Positions 28,393 to 36,503 of a DNA stretch of 64,000 bases are shown here, in pieces. The first letter of the stretch is position 1, and the number at the start of each line of letters is the position of its first letter. Made by a program: the position numbers and the translations under genes. The notes under the pieces were generated by a model, which was not told the DNA's origin, did no database searches, and saw only the letters and a list, made by a program, of their open reading frames with translations. The DNA lies in NCBI RefSeq assembly GCF_001713355.1, contig NZ_CP016448.1:3162001-3226000 (forward strand), written 5' to 3'. The stretch is from Methyloversatilis sp. RAC08. GTDB lineage: Bacteria > Pseudomonadota > Gammaproteobacteria > Burkholderiales > Rhodocyclaceae.

Positions 28393-28665
28393 ATGAAGCA
28401 CACTGCTGTAGCGGGATTGTTGTTTGCGGGAATGGGTGCTTTCAGCAGTGCATGCATGGCACGCATGCCGGGTGCTGATGAACCGTCCGCCGCGGCAAAG
28501 CCGGCGCAGGTTGCGCTGGCCGTGCCGGCTGGTGCTGCGCACAAACCGACGCCCAATGAAACGCTCATCCACCTGCACCGTGCGGTGACGGGCATCCATT
28601 TCCTGCCACCGGCGTTTTCCGAAACGGCGGTGCGCTGTTGCGAGCCCAGTCGTGCGTCTCGCTGA
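28393..28665 (+). CDS. Small lipoprotein of unknown function, first gene after the operator
   Basis: This 90-aa protein has a GGGGGA ribosome site and N-terminus MKHTAVAGLLFAGMGAFSSA followed by Cys21, which fits a lipoprotein signal. The mature part is Ala- and Pro-rich, then has NETLIHLHRAVTGIHFLPP and a Cys pair near the end (VRCCEPS). No known domain was recognised. Its 3' end overlaps the start of the glutathione peroxidase gene by 14 nt, so the two are probably co-translated. Its position directly after the regulated promoter suggests it belongs to the regulon. Confidence 0.6.
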   Translation: MKHTAVAGLLFAGMGAFSSACMARMPGADEPSAAAKPAQVALAVPAGAAHKPTPNETLIHLHRAVTGIHFLPPAFSETAVRCCEPSRASR

Positions 28666-29200
28666 CTGGCTGATTGCAGCTGCCTTGACACTGACGACCG
28701 GAGTCGCCATGGCTGATGCCTGTCCCACACTGCTTGACCGATCGCTGCCCGGCCTGCTCGACGGCAAGCCAAAATCACTGTGCGAATTCAGCGGTCGCGT
28801 GTTGCTCGTCGTCAATACCGCAAGCCGCTGCGGCTTTACCCGGCAGTACGAAGGGCTGGAAAAGCTGCAGTCACGTTTCGGTGCGCGCGGCCTTACCGTG
28901 CTCGGCTTTCCGTCAAACGATTTCGGCAATCAGGAACCGGGCAGTGACAAGGACATCGCGGAATTCTGCAGCATGACCTATGGGGTCAAGTTCCCGATGT
29001 TCTCGAAGACAGCCGTGAAGGGGGCGCAGCGTCATCCCTTTTACGCCGACCTTACGCGCCTGACCGGCGTCGAACCGGCATGGAATTTTCACAAGTATCT
29101 GATCGCCAGAGATGGCAGCACGATCACGTCGTTTCCGAGCAATGTAGCGCCGGAATCGCCCGAAATGATTGCTGCCATAGAGGCTGCACTGACGCGCTGA
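28652..29200 (+). CDS. Periplasmic glutathione peroxidase-family protein
   Basis: This 182-aa thiol peroxidase reduces lipid or hydrogen peroxides. The catalytic Cys is in VNTASRCGFTRQYEGLEKL, Gln in FGNQEPGS and the Trp-Asn pair in AWNFHKYL. It uses Cys rather than selenocysteine, and most bacterial members use thioredoxin more than glutathione. The GTG start at 28652 gives the signal peptide MRLADWLIAAALTLTTGVAM ending in ADA, so it should act in the periplasm. Starting at the internal ATG (28709) would remove it. A periplasmic lipid-peroxide reductase fits a response to photo-oxidative stress. It overlaps the preceding lipoprotein gene. Confidence 0.88.
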   Translation: MRLADWLIAAALTLTTGVAMADACPTLLDRSLPGLLDGKPKSLCEFSGRVLLVVNTASRCGFTRQYEGLEKLQSRFGARGLTVLGFPSNDFGNQEPGSDKDIAEFCSMTYGVKFPMFSKTAVKGAQRHPFYADLTRLTGVEPAWNFHKYLIARDGSTITSFPSNVAPESPEMIAAIEAALTR

Positions 29201-29305
29201 AAAGGGTGTCAATTTTCCGTTTGTGGGTGGTGTCAAGGTAGAGTTACGCTTGGTGCAGCGGAATGATCCGGCTGCAGGTCACCCGATTCGGTTTCCAGGA
29301 GAATT

Positions 29306-30589
29306 ATGAGGATTGCAGTCGTGGGTTCCGGAATTTCCGGGCTCGCAGCCGCATGGCTGCTTTCGCGCGAACACCAGGTCACGCTGTTCGAACAGAATGA
29401 CCGCCTCGGCGGTCATTCGAACACACTGGACGTCGAACTGGATGGCGTATGCCACCCCGTGGATACGGGTTTCATCGTGTTCAACCGGGCGACCTACCCG
29501 CATCTTTGCGGTCTGTTCGCGCATCTGGGCGTGGACATCGCGGACAGCGAAATGAGCTTTGGCGTCAGCCTGCGGGATTCCGGCATCGAGTGGAGCGGCA
29601 GCAGTCTCGCCACCGTGTTCGCGCAGCCGGCGAATCTGGCCCGCCCCAAGTTCTGGCGGATGCTGCAGGACATCATGCGCTTCAACAGCGAAGTGACCGA
29701 GCGGGCAGCCAATGGCAGCGCAGAGCACCTGTCGCTCGGCGAGTTCCTGGTGAAGCATCGTTACAGCGAGGCCTTCCGGGACTGGTATCTGCTGCCGATG
29801 GCGGCGGCGATCTGGTCCTGCCCGACGCGCACGATGATGGCTTATCCGCTCGCCACGTTTGCCCGGTTCTGCCACAACCACGGGTTGCTGCGCGTGAATG
29901 ACCGACCGCAGTGGCTCACCGTGCGTGGCGGCTCGCGCGAGTACGTGAAAAAGCTGGCTGCGCTGTTGTCGGACGTGCAGCGTGGCGCTGCAGTCACGCG
30001 TGTGCGTCGGGCAGAAGAAGGCGTGTGGATCGACGTGGGCGACGCGTCTCAATGCTTCGATCAGGTCGTGATGGCCAGCCATTCGGATGAGTCGCTGGCC
30101 TTGCTGGGCGACGCTGCGACGCAGGCGGAACGGAGGCTGCTTGGTGCCATACGCTATCAGCCCAACCATGCGGTGCTGCACACGGACTCGCAGTTGTTGC
30201 CGCGCAACCGCCGCGTCTGGTCTGCGTGGAATTACCTGGCGGGTGAAGGTGCGCCCGATGAGCGGCCGGTCAGCGTGTCCTACCTGATGAACCGGCTGCA
30301 GCCGCTGCCGTTCAGACAGCCTGTCGTGGTGACGCTGAACCCGTTCATCGAACCTGATCCAGCCCGCGTGATCGCACGTATCGAATACGCACACCCGTTG
30401 TTCGATGGCCCGGCGATCGATGCGCAGCAGCGGTTGCCCGAGATCCAGGGCCGCGACCGCATATGGTTCTGCGGCGCCTGGACTGGCTACGGTTTTCACG
30501 AGGACGGCCTGTCGTCGGCAGTGCGAGTGTCGCGGCAACTTGGTGCCGATGTGCCCTGGCAACGCAGCGAACCGGTGCTTGCCACATGA
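29306..30589 (+). CDS. FAD/NAD(P)-binding amine-oxidase-like protein (COG2907)
   Basis: This 427-aa flavoprotein begins with a dinucleotide-binding fold, MRIAVVGSGISGLAAAWLLS, then the FAD pattern LFEQNDRLGGHSNT. A C-terminal FAD-contact segment, WFCGAWTGYGFHEDGLSSA, completes the family features. COG2907 proteins occur next to DUF1365 and CFA-like genes in many proteobacteria; related flavoproteins are proposed to desaturate modified fatty acyl chains. The real substrate here is not shown. An AGGAG site precedes the ATG. Its stop overlaps the next start (ATGA). The 105 bp upstream contain two direct repeats of GGTGTCAA (29205-29212 and 29229-29236) that could mark an internal promoter. Confidence 0.9.
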   Translation: MRIAVVGSGISGLAAAWLLSREHQVTLFEQNDRLGGHSNTLDVELDGVCHPVDTGFIVFNRATYPHLCGLFAHLGVDIADSEMSFGVSLRDSGIEWSGSSLATVFAQPANLARPKFWRMLQDIMRFNSEVTERAANGSAEHLSLGEFLVKHRYSEAFRDWYLLPMAAAIWSCPTRTMMAYPLATFARFCHNHGLLRVNDRPQWLTVRGGSREYVKKLAALLSDVQRGAAVTRVRRAEEGVWIDVGDASQCFDQVVMASHSDESLALLGDAATQAERRLLGAIRYQPNHAVLHTDSQLLPRNRRVWSAWNYLAGEGAPDERPVSVSYLMNRLQPLPFRQPVVVTLNPFIEPDPARVIARIEYAHPLFDGPAIDAQQRLPEIQGRDRIWFCGAWTGYGFHEDGLSSAVRVSRQLGADVPWQRSEPVLAT

Positions 30590-31356
30590 TGGCTGCAAGC
30601 GACGTCAGTCTGTGCCGCGGCGCGGTCATGCATGAGCGAACCGCACGGGTCCGTCGCCGCTTCGCCTACCAGTTGTTCTTCATGCGTTTTCGCCTCGACA
30701 CGCTGGGCAAGTCGAAAATCCCGATGCTCGCGCTGAACCGCTGGGCGCCGTTGTCGCTGCACTATCGCGATCACGGCGCTCGCGACGGCTCCCATCCGCT
30801 GCCGTGGATACGCGCCCTGCTGGCGCAGGAGGGGCTGGCCGGCGTCGATGGGGACGTGGTCCTGCAGACCATGCCGCGGCTGTTCGGCTATGTGTTCAAC
30901 CCGGTCAGCTTCTGGTTCTGTCACGATACGGGCGGCGCCTTGCGCGCCGTGCTGTGCGAGGTCAGCAACACCTTCGGCGAACGCCATGCCTACCTGGTGT
31001 CGCATGACGACCGCCGCCCCATCCTGAATGGCGAGTGGCTGGAGACACGCAAGGTGTTTCACGTGTCGCCCTTCTTTCCGGTCAGCGGTCGCTATCGCTT
31101 CCGTTTCGATCTGCGCGGCACCCAGCACGCGGTCGCGATCGACTACTTCGAAGGCACGGAACGGCAGCTGCGCACGCGTGTCTCAGGTCGCGCCGTGCCG
31201 ATGAGCCGCGCCGTTGCGTGGCGTGCGCTGGCGGCTTTCCCGCTGATGACGCTGGGTGTGATCGCGCGCATACACATCCAGGCTTTTCACCTGTGGCGGG
31301 CGAATGTGCCCTTTTTCAGAAAACCGGCTCCTCCAGTACAGGAATTGACCCGATGA
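30586..31356 (+). CDS. DUF1365 family protein
   Basis: This 256-aa protein matches DUF1365 by its segments FAYQLFFMRFRLDTLG, MPRLFGYVFNPVSFWFCHD, EVSNTFGERHAYLV and KVFHVSPFFPV. The function is unknown; it is nearly always encoded between the COG2907 flavoprotein and a CFA-like enzyme, so it probably takes part in the same acyl-chain modification. A short hydrophobic stretch (FPLMTLGVIARIHIQAFHLW) near the C-terminus suggests membrane association. The start overlaps the upstream stop (ATGA) and the end overlaps the next start in the same way. A second ATG lies immediately after the first. Confidence 0.88.
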   Translation: MMAASDVSLCRGAVMHERTARVRRRFAYQLFFMRFRLDTLGKSKIPMLALNRWAPLSLHYRDHGARDGSHPLPWIRALLAQEGLAGVDGDVVLQTMPRLFGYVFNPVSFWFCHDTGGALRAVLCEVSNTFGERHAYLVSHDDRRPILNGEWLETRKVFHVSPFFPVSGRYRFRFDLRGTQHAVAIDYFEGTERQLRTRVSGRAVPMSRAVAWRALAAFPLMTLGVIARIHIQAFHLWRANVPFFRKPAPPVQELTR

Positions 31357-32567
31357 ACCAACCGGATGCCATGGTCGCGCTTGCGCGACACGGAAAGCTT
31401 CCATCGGCCGCGCGCCATGTATTCAAACTGCTCGAACGCATCGAGCACGGCTGGCTGATGATGTCTCTGCCGGACGGAGAGATGGTGTCCTTCGGCGGCC
31501 GGGGTCAGCCGGTCGAAATGCGCATCCTCGACTGGGGCGTGTTCGACCGCGTGATCGCGCGTGGTGACATCGGTCTTGGCGAAGCCTGGTTCGACGGCCT
31601 GTGGGATACCGACGAACTCGGCCGCGTGTTGACGCTGTTTGCGCAGAACCGCGACGCGCTGCAGCGCGCGGTGCACGGCAACCTGCTGGCACTGGTGTTT
31701 GCGCGCATGCGCCATCTCGGCCGTGCGAATACGCGACGAGGCAGCCGCCGCAACATCGTTGCCCACTACGATCTGGGCAACGAGTTCTACGGTCTGTGGC
31801 TGGACGGCAGCATGACCTACTCGAGCGCTCTGTACGAAGGCGACTCCCGGCGCGACCTGGAAGCGGCGCAGCTCGCGAAGTATCAGCGCATCGCACGCGT
31901 GATGGGGCTGACGGCCGACGACAGCGTGATCGAGATCGGTTGCGGCTGGGGTGGCTTCGCCGAGGTCGCAGCGCAGCGCGCCGGTGCGCGTGTGCATGGC
32001 GTGACCCTGTCGCCCGCACAGCTCGCATGGGCGCGACAGCGCGCCGAGCGCGGCGGCTACGCCGACCGCGCAACCTGCGAGTTGCGTGATTACCGGGATC
32101 TGCGCGGCAAGGCGTCGCACATCGTATCGATCGAAATGCTCGAAGCGGTCGGCGAGCGCTGGTGGCCGACCTATTTCGCCAAGCTCGACAGCCTGCTGGC
32201 ATCCGGTGGGCAGGCGGTGATCCAGACGATCAGCATCGCAGACGACCTGTTTTCGCGTTACCGTAAGGGAACTGACTTCATCCAGCAGTATATTTTCCCG
32301 GGCGGCATGCTGCCGTCACCCAGCGTGTTCGTGCAGCAGGCGGAGAAGGTCGGCTTGCACGTCCGTGACGATTTCCGCTTCGGTCTTGATTACGCACTGA
32401 CGCTGGCACGCTGGCGCGCCACCTTCGAAGCACGCACAGACGCGTTGCGCGCATTGGGTTTCGATCGTCGCTTCCAGCGGCTGTGGCGCTTCTATCTGGC
32501 GTATTGCGAGGCCGGCTTCCGCGCCGGTTCGATCGACGTTCATCAATTCCATCTGGAGAAAACCTGA
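31353..32567 (+). CDS. Cyclopropane-fatty-acid-synthase-like SAM methyltransferase
   Basis: This 404-aa enzyme has the CFA synthase layout: an N-terminal lipid-binding domain, then HYDLGNEFYGLWLDGSMTYS, the SAM motif VIEIGCGWGGFAEVA, and TDFIQQYIFPGGMLPS. In classical CFA synthases the bicarbonate site reads EHVG; here the equivalent is SIEMLEAVGE, so His is replaced by Ala. This suggests a related methyl- or methylene-transferring enzyme (for example UfaM-like methylation of unsaturated acyl chains) rather than a true cyclopropane synthase; that is inference. The start has AGGA upstream and overlaps the DUF1365 stop (ATGA). Confidence 0.9.
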   Translation: MNQPDAMVALARHGKLPSAARHVFKLLERIEHGWLMMSLPDGEMVSFGGRGQPVEMRILDWGVFDRVIARGDIGLGEAWFDGLWDTDELGRVLTLFAQNRDALQRAVHGNLLALVFARMRHLGRANTRRGSRRNIVAHYDLGNEFYGLWLDGSMTYSSALYEGDSRRDLEAAQLAKYQRIARVMGLTADDSVIEIGCGWGGFAEVAAQRAGARVHGVTLSPAQLAWARQRAERGGYADRATCELRDYRDLRGKASHIVSIEMLEAVGERWWPTYFAKLDSLLASGGQAVIQTISIADDLFSRYRKGTDFIQQYIFPGGMLPSPSVFVQQAEKVGLHVRDDFRFGLDYALTLARWRATFEARTDALRALGFDRRFQRLWRFYLAYCEAGFRAGSIDVHQFHLEKT

Positions 32568-33091
32568 TGCGCCGAATGCTTGTCTTGCTGTTGATGGTCG
32601 CCGGCATCGCGTCCGCCCAGCCGCTGGCGGGTGCCGGCGACTTGCTGCCCGATCTGAAACCGCTGGGCAAGGGTGAAATGCGCTGGTTCGGCTTCAAGCT
32701 GTACGACGCCTCCTTGTGGGCAAGCGGTGGCAGCTATTCGCCGGACGGCGGTTTTGCGCTGAGCATCCGCTATGCCCGCTCGTTCGAAGGCTACAAGCTG
32801 GCCGAAGCCAGCATCGACGAGATCAAGCGGCTGGGCGAACGTGACAAGAAGCGGCTGGCACGCTGGAAGGACGTTCTGACGGGCGTGTTTCCGGACGTGA
32901 AGGACGGCGACGTGCTGACCGGCGTGAAGATGCCGGACGGAAGTGCGCGCTTCTTCCATCAGGGTGCCGAATTGCCGGCCATCGAGGACAAGGCGCTGTC
33001 CGATGCCTTCTTCGCCATCTGGCTTGATGCCCGCACCCGCGAGCCGAAGCTGCGCGCCCGTCTGCTGGCCGAATCTCTCCCGTCCAGTTGA
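32567..33091 (+). CDS. Chalcone-isomerase-like exported protein
   Basis: This 174-aa protein has the signal peptide MRRMLVLLLMVAGIASAQP and a chalcone-isomerase-like fold pattern: GKGEMRWFGFKLYDASLWAS, ALSIRYARSFEGYKLAEAS and a C-terminal FFAIWLDARTREPKLRARLL. Bacterial members are not flavonoid enzymes; fatty-acid or lipid binding is a reasonable guess for the fold, and it is periplasmic here. Its ATG overlaps the CFA-like stop codon (TGATG) with GGAG upstream, so it belongs to the same translation-coupled chain. Confidence 0.85.
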   Translation: MRRMLVLLLMVAGIASAQPLAGAGDLLPDLKPLGKGEMRWFGFKLYDASLWASGGSYSPDGGFALSIRYARSFEGYKLAEASIDEIKRLGERDKKRLARWKDVLTGVFPDVKDGDVLTGVKMPDGSARFFHQGAELPAIEDKALSDAFFAIWLDARTREPKLRARLLAESLPSS

Positions 33092-34404
33092 GATCGGCGC
33101 GCCTGTTTGCGTATGGCGTGCTCGGCGCGCCGCTGGCCGCCGCGGCACTGCCCATCTACGTACATATTCCGAAGCTGTACGCCGACAGCTTCGGTGTATC
33201 GCTGACGGTACTGGGCATCGTGCTGTTCGCAGCGCGCCTGCTCGACGCGCTGGTCGACCCGCTGATCGGTGCTGCCAGTGACCGCGCACGGGGTCGCCGC
33301 CGGCTGGTGTGGATGGGTCTGCTGCCACTGGCGCTCGGGTTGCTTGCACTGGTGCGCCCGCCTGAAGGCACCGACCCGGTCTTCTGGCTGATCGGTGCGC
33401 TGGCGCTGGTCTATGCCGGCTACAGCATCAGCACCATCAACTATTACGCCTGGGGCGCCGAACTGTCGGCGACGCCGGCGCTGGGGACCCGGCTGGTCGC
33501 GGTGCGCGAAGGCTGTGCGCTGGTCGGTGTCGTCGCGGCGTCCATCGCGCCGGGACTGCTGTCGCCGGATGCGGCACAGGGGCTGTGGCAGGCGGTGCTG
33601 TACTGGCTGCCGCTGCTGGCGGTGAGTGCCGTCATCACGCTGTTTGCCGTGCCGGAGGCAAGCCGCGTGCAGCCGATGCGGCACGAGCCGTTGCGTGCCG
33701 TGTTGGGCGAGGTGCTGCAGAACCGGCGCTTCCGCCGCCTGCTCGCGGTGTTTGCGCTCAACGGCATCGCGTCGGCGATTCCGGCCACCCTGGTGTTGTT
33801 CTTCATCGCCGACGTGCTGGGCGCGGCCGAGCGGGAAGGACTTTTTCTGGCGCTGTATTTCGTCGCCGGCGTGCTCGCGCTGCCGTTGTGGACGCGCCTG
33901 TCCGACCGCTACGGCCGCGCGCGCAGCTGGGCCGCCTCGATGGTGCTCGCGATATCGGTATTCGCCTGGGCGTTCACGCTCGGCCCGGGCGATGACACGG
34001 CCTTCATGCTGATCTGCGCAGCTTCGGGCATCGCGCTCGGTGCCGACCTCGCGTTGCCGGCGGCGCTGGTGGCCGGCCTGGTCGGCCGGCGCGATGAGCC
34101 GCTGTCGGCTGGCGGCAGCTTCGGTGTGTGGAACTTCGTCACCAAGATGAACCTGGCGCTGGCGGCCGGCCTCGCGCTGCCGCTGCTCGGCCTGCTCGGC
34201 TATCAGCCGGGCGCCACCGACGCCGATGCACGGCTGGCGCTGGCCGCGGTCTATGGATTGGTGCCGCTGGCGCTCAAGGCGGCCGCCTGCGTGCTGCTGT
34301 GGCGCCATGCGGACTGGCTGGAACCGGAAGCGGAGCCCGAATCGAAGAGCGAAACGGGAACCGGAATTGCAACCGATGCCGAATACGGAGAACTGAAATC
34401 GTGA
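33088..34404 (+). CDS. MFS transporter (GPH/MFS_2 sugar-cation symporter-like)
   Basis: This 438-aa membrane protein has about 12 transmembrane segments. LLDALVDPLIGAASDRARGRRR is the typical loop 2-3 motif of the MFS_2 (melibiose-type) group, also found in lysolipid and lipid-related transporters. The substrate is unknown; its place in a lipid-modification cluster suggests lipid movement but does not prove it. The start is TTG, overlapping the previous stop (TTGA), and the end overlaps the next GTG start. The hydrophilic C-terminal tail (EPEAEPESKSETGTG) is unusual and acidic. Confidence 0.87.
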   Translation: MRSARLFAYGVLGAPLAAAALPIYVHIPKLYADSFGVSLTVLGIVLFAARLLDALVDPLIGAASDRARGRRRLVWMGLLPLALGLLALVRPPEGTDPVFWLIGALALVYAGYSISTINYYAWGAELSATPALGTRLVAVREGCALVGVVAASIAPGLLSPDAAQGLWQAVLYWLPLLAVSAVITLFAVPEASRVQPMRHEPLRAVLGEVLQNRRFRRLLAVFALNGIASAIPATLVLFFIADVLGAAEREGLFLALYFVAGVLALPLWTRLSDRYGRARSWAASMVLAISVFAWAFTLGPGDDTAFMLICAASGIALGADLALPAALVAGLVGRRDEPLSAGGSFGVWNFVTKMNLALAAGLALPLLGLLGYQPGATDADARLALAAVYGLVPLALKAAACVLLWRHADWLEPEAEPESKSETGTGIATDAEYGELKS

Positions 34405-34952
34405 ACTCGATGCTGTGGCGGATGAGGAGCTTCATCGGTGCGTTGTGCGCCGCGCTGCTGGTGGCCGGGTGTGGCGGCGTGGCGGTCGATCGCTATGCCG
34501 GGCAGACGCCGGCCATGGACCTGCGTACCTACTTCAACGGCACGGTCAATGGCTGGGGCATGTTCCAGGACCGCGGCGGCGAGGTGGTCAAGCGCTTCAC
34601 GGTGCGCATCGACGCACGCTGGGAAGGCGATACCGGCACGCTGGACGAACACTTTTCCTGGAGTGATGGCACGACCAGCCGTCGCGTTTGGACCATCAAG
34701 GATCTGGGCAACGGCCGCTACACCGGCCGCGCCGACGACGTGGTCGGCGAGGCGACCGGCGAAGCGAGCGGCAGTGCGCTGCGCTGGCGTTACGTGCTGG
34801 CGCTGCCGGTAGATGGCAGCGTCTACAACGTCGACTTTGACGACTGGATGTACATGATCGACGACAAGGTGATGCTGAACCGCTCGGCGATGAGCAAGTT
34901 CGGCATCCACCTCGGCGAGGTGACGCTGTCGTTCACCCGCGGCGCACCCTGA
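34401..34952 (+). CDS. DUF3833 family lipoprotein
   Basis: This 183-aa lipoprotein has a signal ending in AALLVAGCGG. The mature part matches DUF3833: LRTYFNGTVNGWGMFQDRGG, RFTVRIDARWEGDTGTLDEH, and VYNVDFDDWMYMIDDKVMLN. The predicted fold is an eight-stranded beta-barrel like a lipocalin, which may bind a lipid. GTG at 34401 was chosen because it overlaps the MFS stop (GTGA) and has GGAG upstream; an ATG three codons later is possible. Confidence 0.87.
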   Translation: MNSMLWRMRSFIGALCAALLVAGCGGVAVDRYAGQTPAMDLRTYFNGTVNGWGMFQDRGGEVVKRFTVRIDARWEGDTGTLDEHFSWSDGTTSRRVWTIKDLGNGRYTGRADDVVGEATGEASGSALRWRYVLALPVDGSVYNVDFDDWMYMIDDKVMLNRSAMSKFGIHLGEVTLSFTRGAP

Positions 34953-35731
34953 TGTTCGCGCCGCTGAATCCGCCGCTGGCCGACTGGTCGGGCAAACGCG
35001 TCTGGCTCATAGGCGCATCGTCCGGCATCGGTGAAGCGCTGGCGCGCCGCTTGATGGCCCAGGGCGCGCGGGTGGCGCTGTCGGCGCGCAGTGCTGACAA
35101 GCTGGCGGCGTTGTGTTCGGTGTCTGCGCAGGCGGCCGCGCTGCCGCTCGATGTGGCCGAACCTGACGCATTGGCCGATGCGGCTGCCACGCTCACCGCG
35201 CGCTGGGGTGGCATCGATGTCGTGCTGTTCGTCGCCGCACGTTATCAGGCGGTGCGTGCCTGGGAGCTGGATCCGGCGGACATCGACGCCACGCTCAACA
35301 CCAATGTCGCCGCCGTCATGAAGGGCTGTGCCGCGGTGCTGCCGGGCATGCTGGCCGCGCAGTCGGGTGCGCTCGTCATCCTGTCCAGCGTGGCGGGATA
35401 TCGCGGCCTGCCGAAGGCCATCATCTACGGCGCGACCAAGGCGGCGCTGATCAATTTCGCCGAAACGCTCTTCATGGACGTTCGGCCGCGCGGACTGGGC
35501 GTGCATCTGGTGTGCCCCGGCTTCGTCGAAACGCCGCTGACCGCACAGAACGACTTCAAGATGCCGGCGCTCATTACCGCCGACGAGGCGGCCGGTCACA
35601 TCCTGAACGGCCTCGCCCGCGGTGACTTCCACATCCACTTTCCGCGTCGCTTCACGCGCTGGCTGCTGCTGCTGCGACTGCTGCCCTACCGGTTGTATTT
35701 CGCCGCGGTACGGCGGATGACCGGGCTTTGA
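34952..35731 (+). CDS. Short-chain dehydrogenase/reductase
   Basis: This 259-aa SDR has the NAD(P) motif GASSGIG (residues 21-27), the Ser of VILSSVAGYRG and the catalytic YGATK. Substrate is unknown; a ketone or hydroxyl group on a modified acyl chain or quinone is possible given the cluster. The basic, hydrophobic C-terminus (RFTRWLLLLRLLPYRLYFAA) suggests membrane contact. Its ATG overlaps the DUF3833 stop (TGATG), and it is the last gene of the coupled chain. Confidence 0.92.
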   Translation: MFAPLNPPLADWSGKRVWLIGASSGIGEALARRLMAQGARVALSARSADKLAALCSVSAQAAALPLDVAEPDALADAAATLTARWGGIDVVLFVAARYQAVRAWELDPADIDATLNTNVAAVMKGCAAVLPGMLAAQSGALVILSSVAGYRGLPKAIIYGATKAALINFAETLFMDVRPRGLGVHLVCPGFVETPLTAQNDFKMPALITADEAAGHILNGLARGDFHIHFPRRFTRWLLLLRLLPYRLYFAAVRRMTGL

Positions 35732-35749
35732 GCTCGGCAGTGCCTGAAC

Positions 35750-36409
35750 TCAGCGCGCTTCAACCGTTGCGCTGTTGTCGTCCCGACGCATCGAAAGCCC
35801 CGACAGCCAGTCCAGCACGCAGTAGAACGCACCGGCGGCAATCGGCGGGTTGGCGGCAGTGAACGGCAGCCCAGGAACAAGCAGCGCCCAGGTCCAGTTG
35901 CCCATCGCAGTGCCATACAGTTCCATCAGCAGTGCAAGTGCGAACATGGTGCCGTACAGCCGGGGTGACGGACCGTAGCGGATGCACAGCAGGAAGAAGG
36001 CGAACAGCAGCAGGCTGATGGTGTCCGCTTCAAGCCACGCGAAGGACAGGACCAGACCGGCACCGAGCGCCGGAACGGCGTCCGGTAGTGACGCGGGCAA
36101 CCGCTCGGTGAGCCACATGCCGAGCGCGAACAGCAGCACGTGGCCGGGCGGCACGAACAGCGGCAGATTGCCGAGCCGGTATTCGTACAGCCCCCATACC
36201 AGCGAAAGCACGATTTCTCCGAAGGTCGCCCATGCGAGGCACACCAGCCACAGCCGGCGATGGTCGGCGTCGGCGCGCCAGCACAGCAGCCCGAACAGCA
36301 TCCAGGTCCAGATGGACACCACCGGCTGCGCCCAGACGAAAGCCTGCCCGTCGAGCCACAGGCCGCCGACGATGGTGAGCACGATGATGAGGGCGAAGCG
36401 TTGCGTCAT
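35750..36409 (-). CDS. Integral membrane protein of unknown function
   Basis: This 219-aa protein is almost entirely hydrophobic, with about seven membrane segments. Notable features are GLYEYRLGNLPLFVPPGHVL, with a conserved-looking PPGH in a membrane loop, and MELYGTAMGNWTWALLVPGL. I did not recognise the family. It is convergent with the SDR gene (18 bp between stops) and divergent from aroC. Because it is on the opposite strand it need not belong to the lipid cluster. Confidence 0.65.
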   Translation of the reverse strand: MTQRFALIIVLTIVGGLWLDGQAFVWAQPVVSIWTWMLFGLLCWRADADHRRLWLVCLAWATFGEIVLSLVWGLYEYRLGNLPLFVPPGHVLLFALGMWLTERLPASLPDAVPALGAGLVLSFAWLEADTISLLLFAFFLLCIRYGPSPRLYGTMFALALLMELYGTAMGNWTWALLVPGLPFTAANPPIAAGAFYCVLDWLSGLSMRRDDNSATVEAR

Positions 36410-36503
36410 GACGAGGTGGGTTCAATCACGGATGGCGTGCGCCGGAAAGGCGCGACCGGGGCGCATGGTAAACTCCGGGCCTTGAAAAATCGCGGGTTTT
36501 CCC

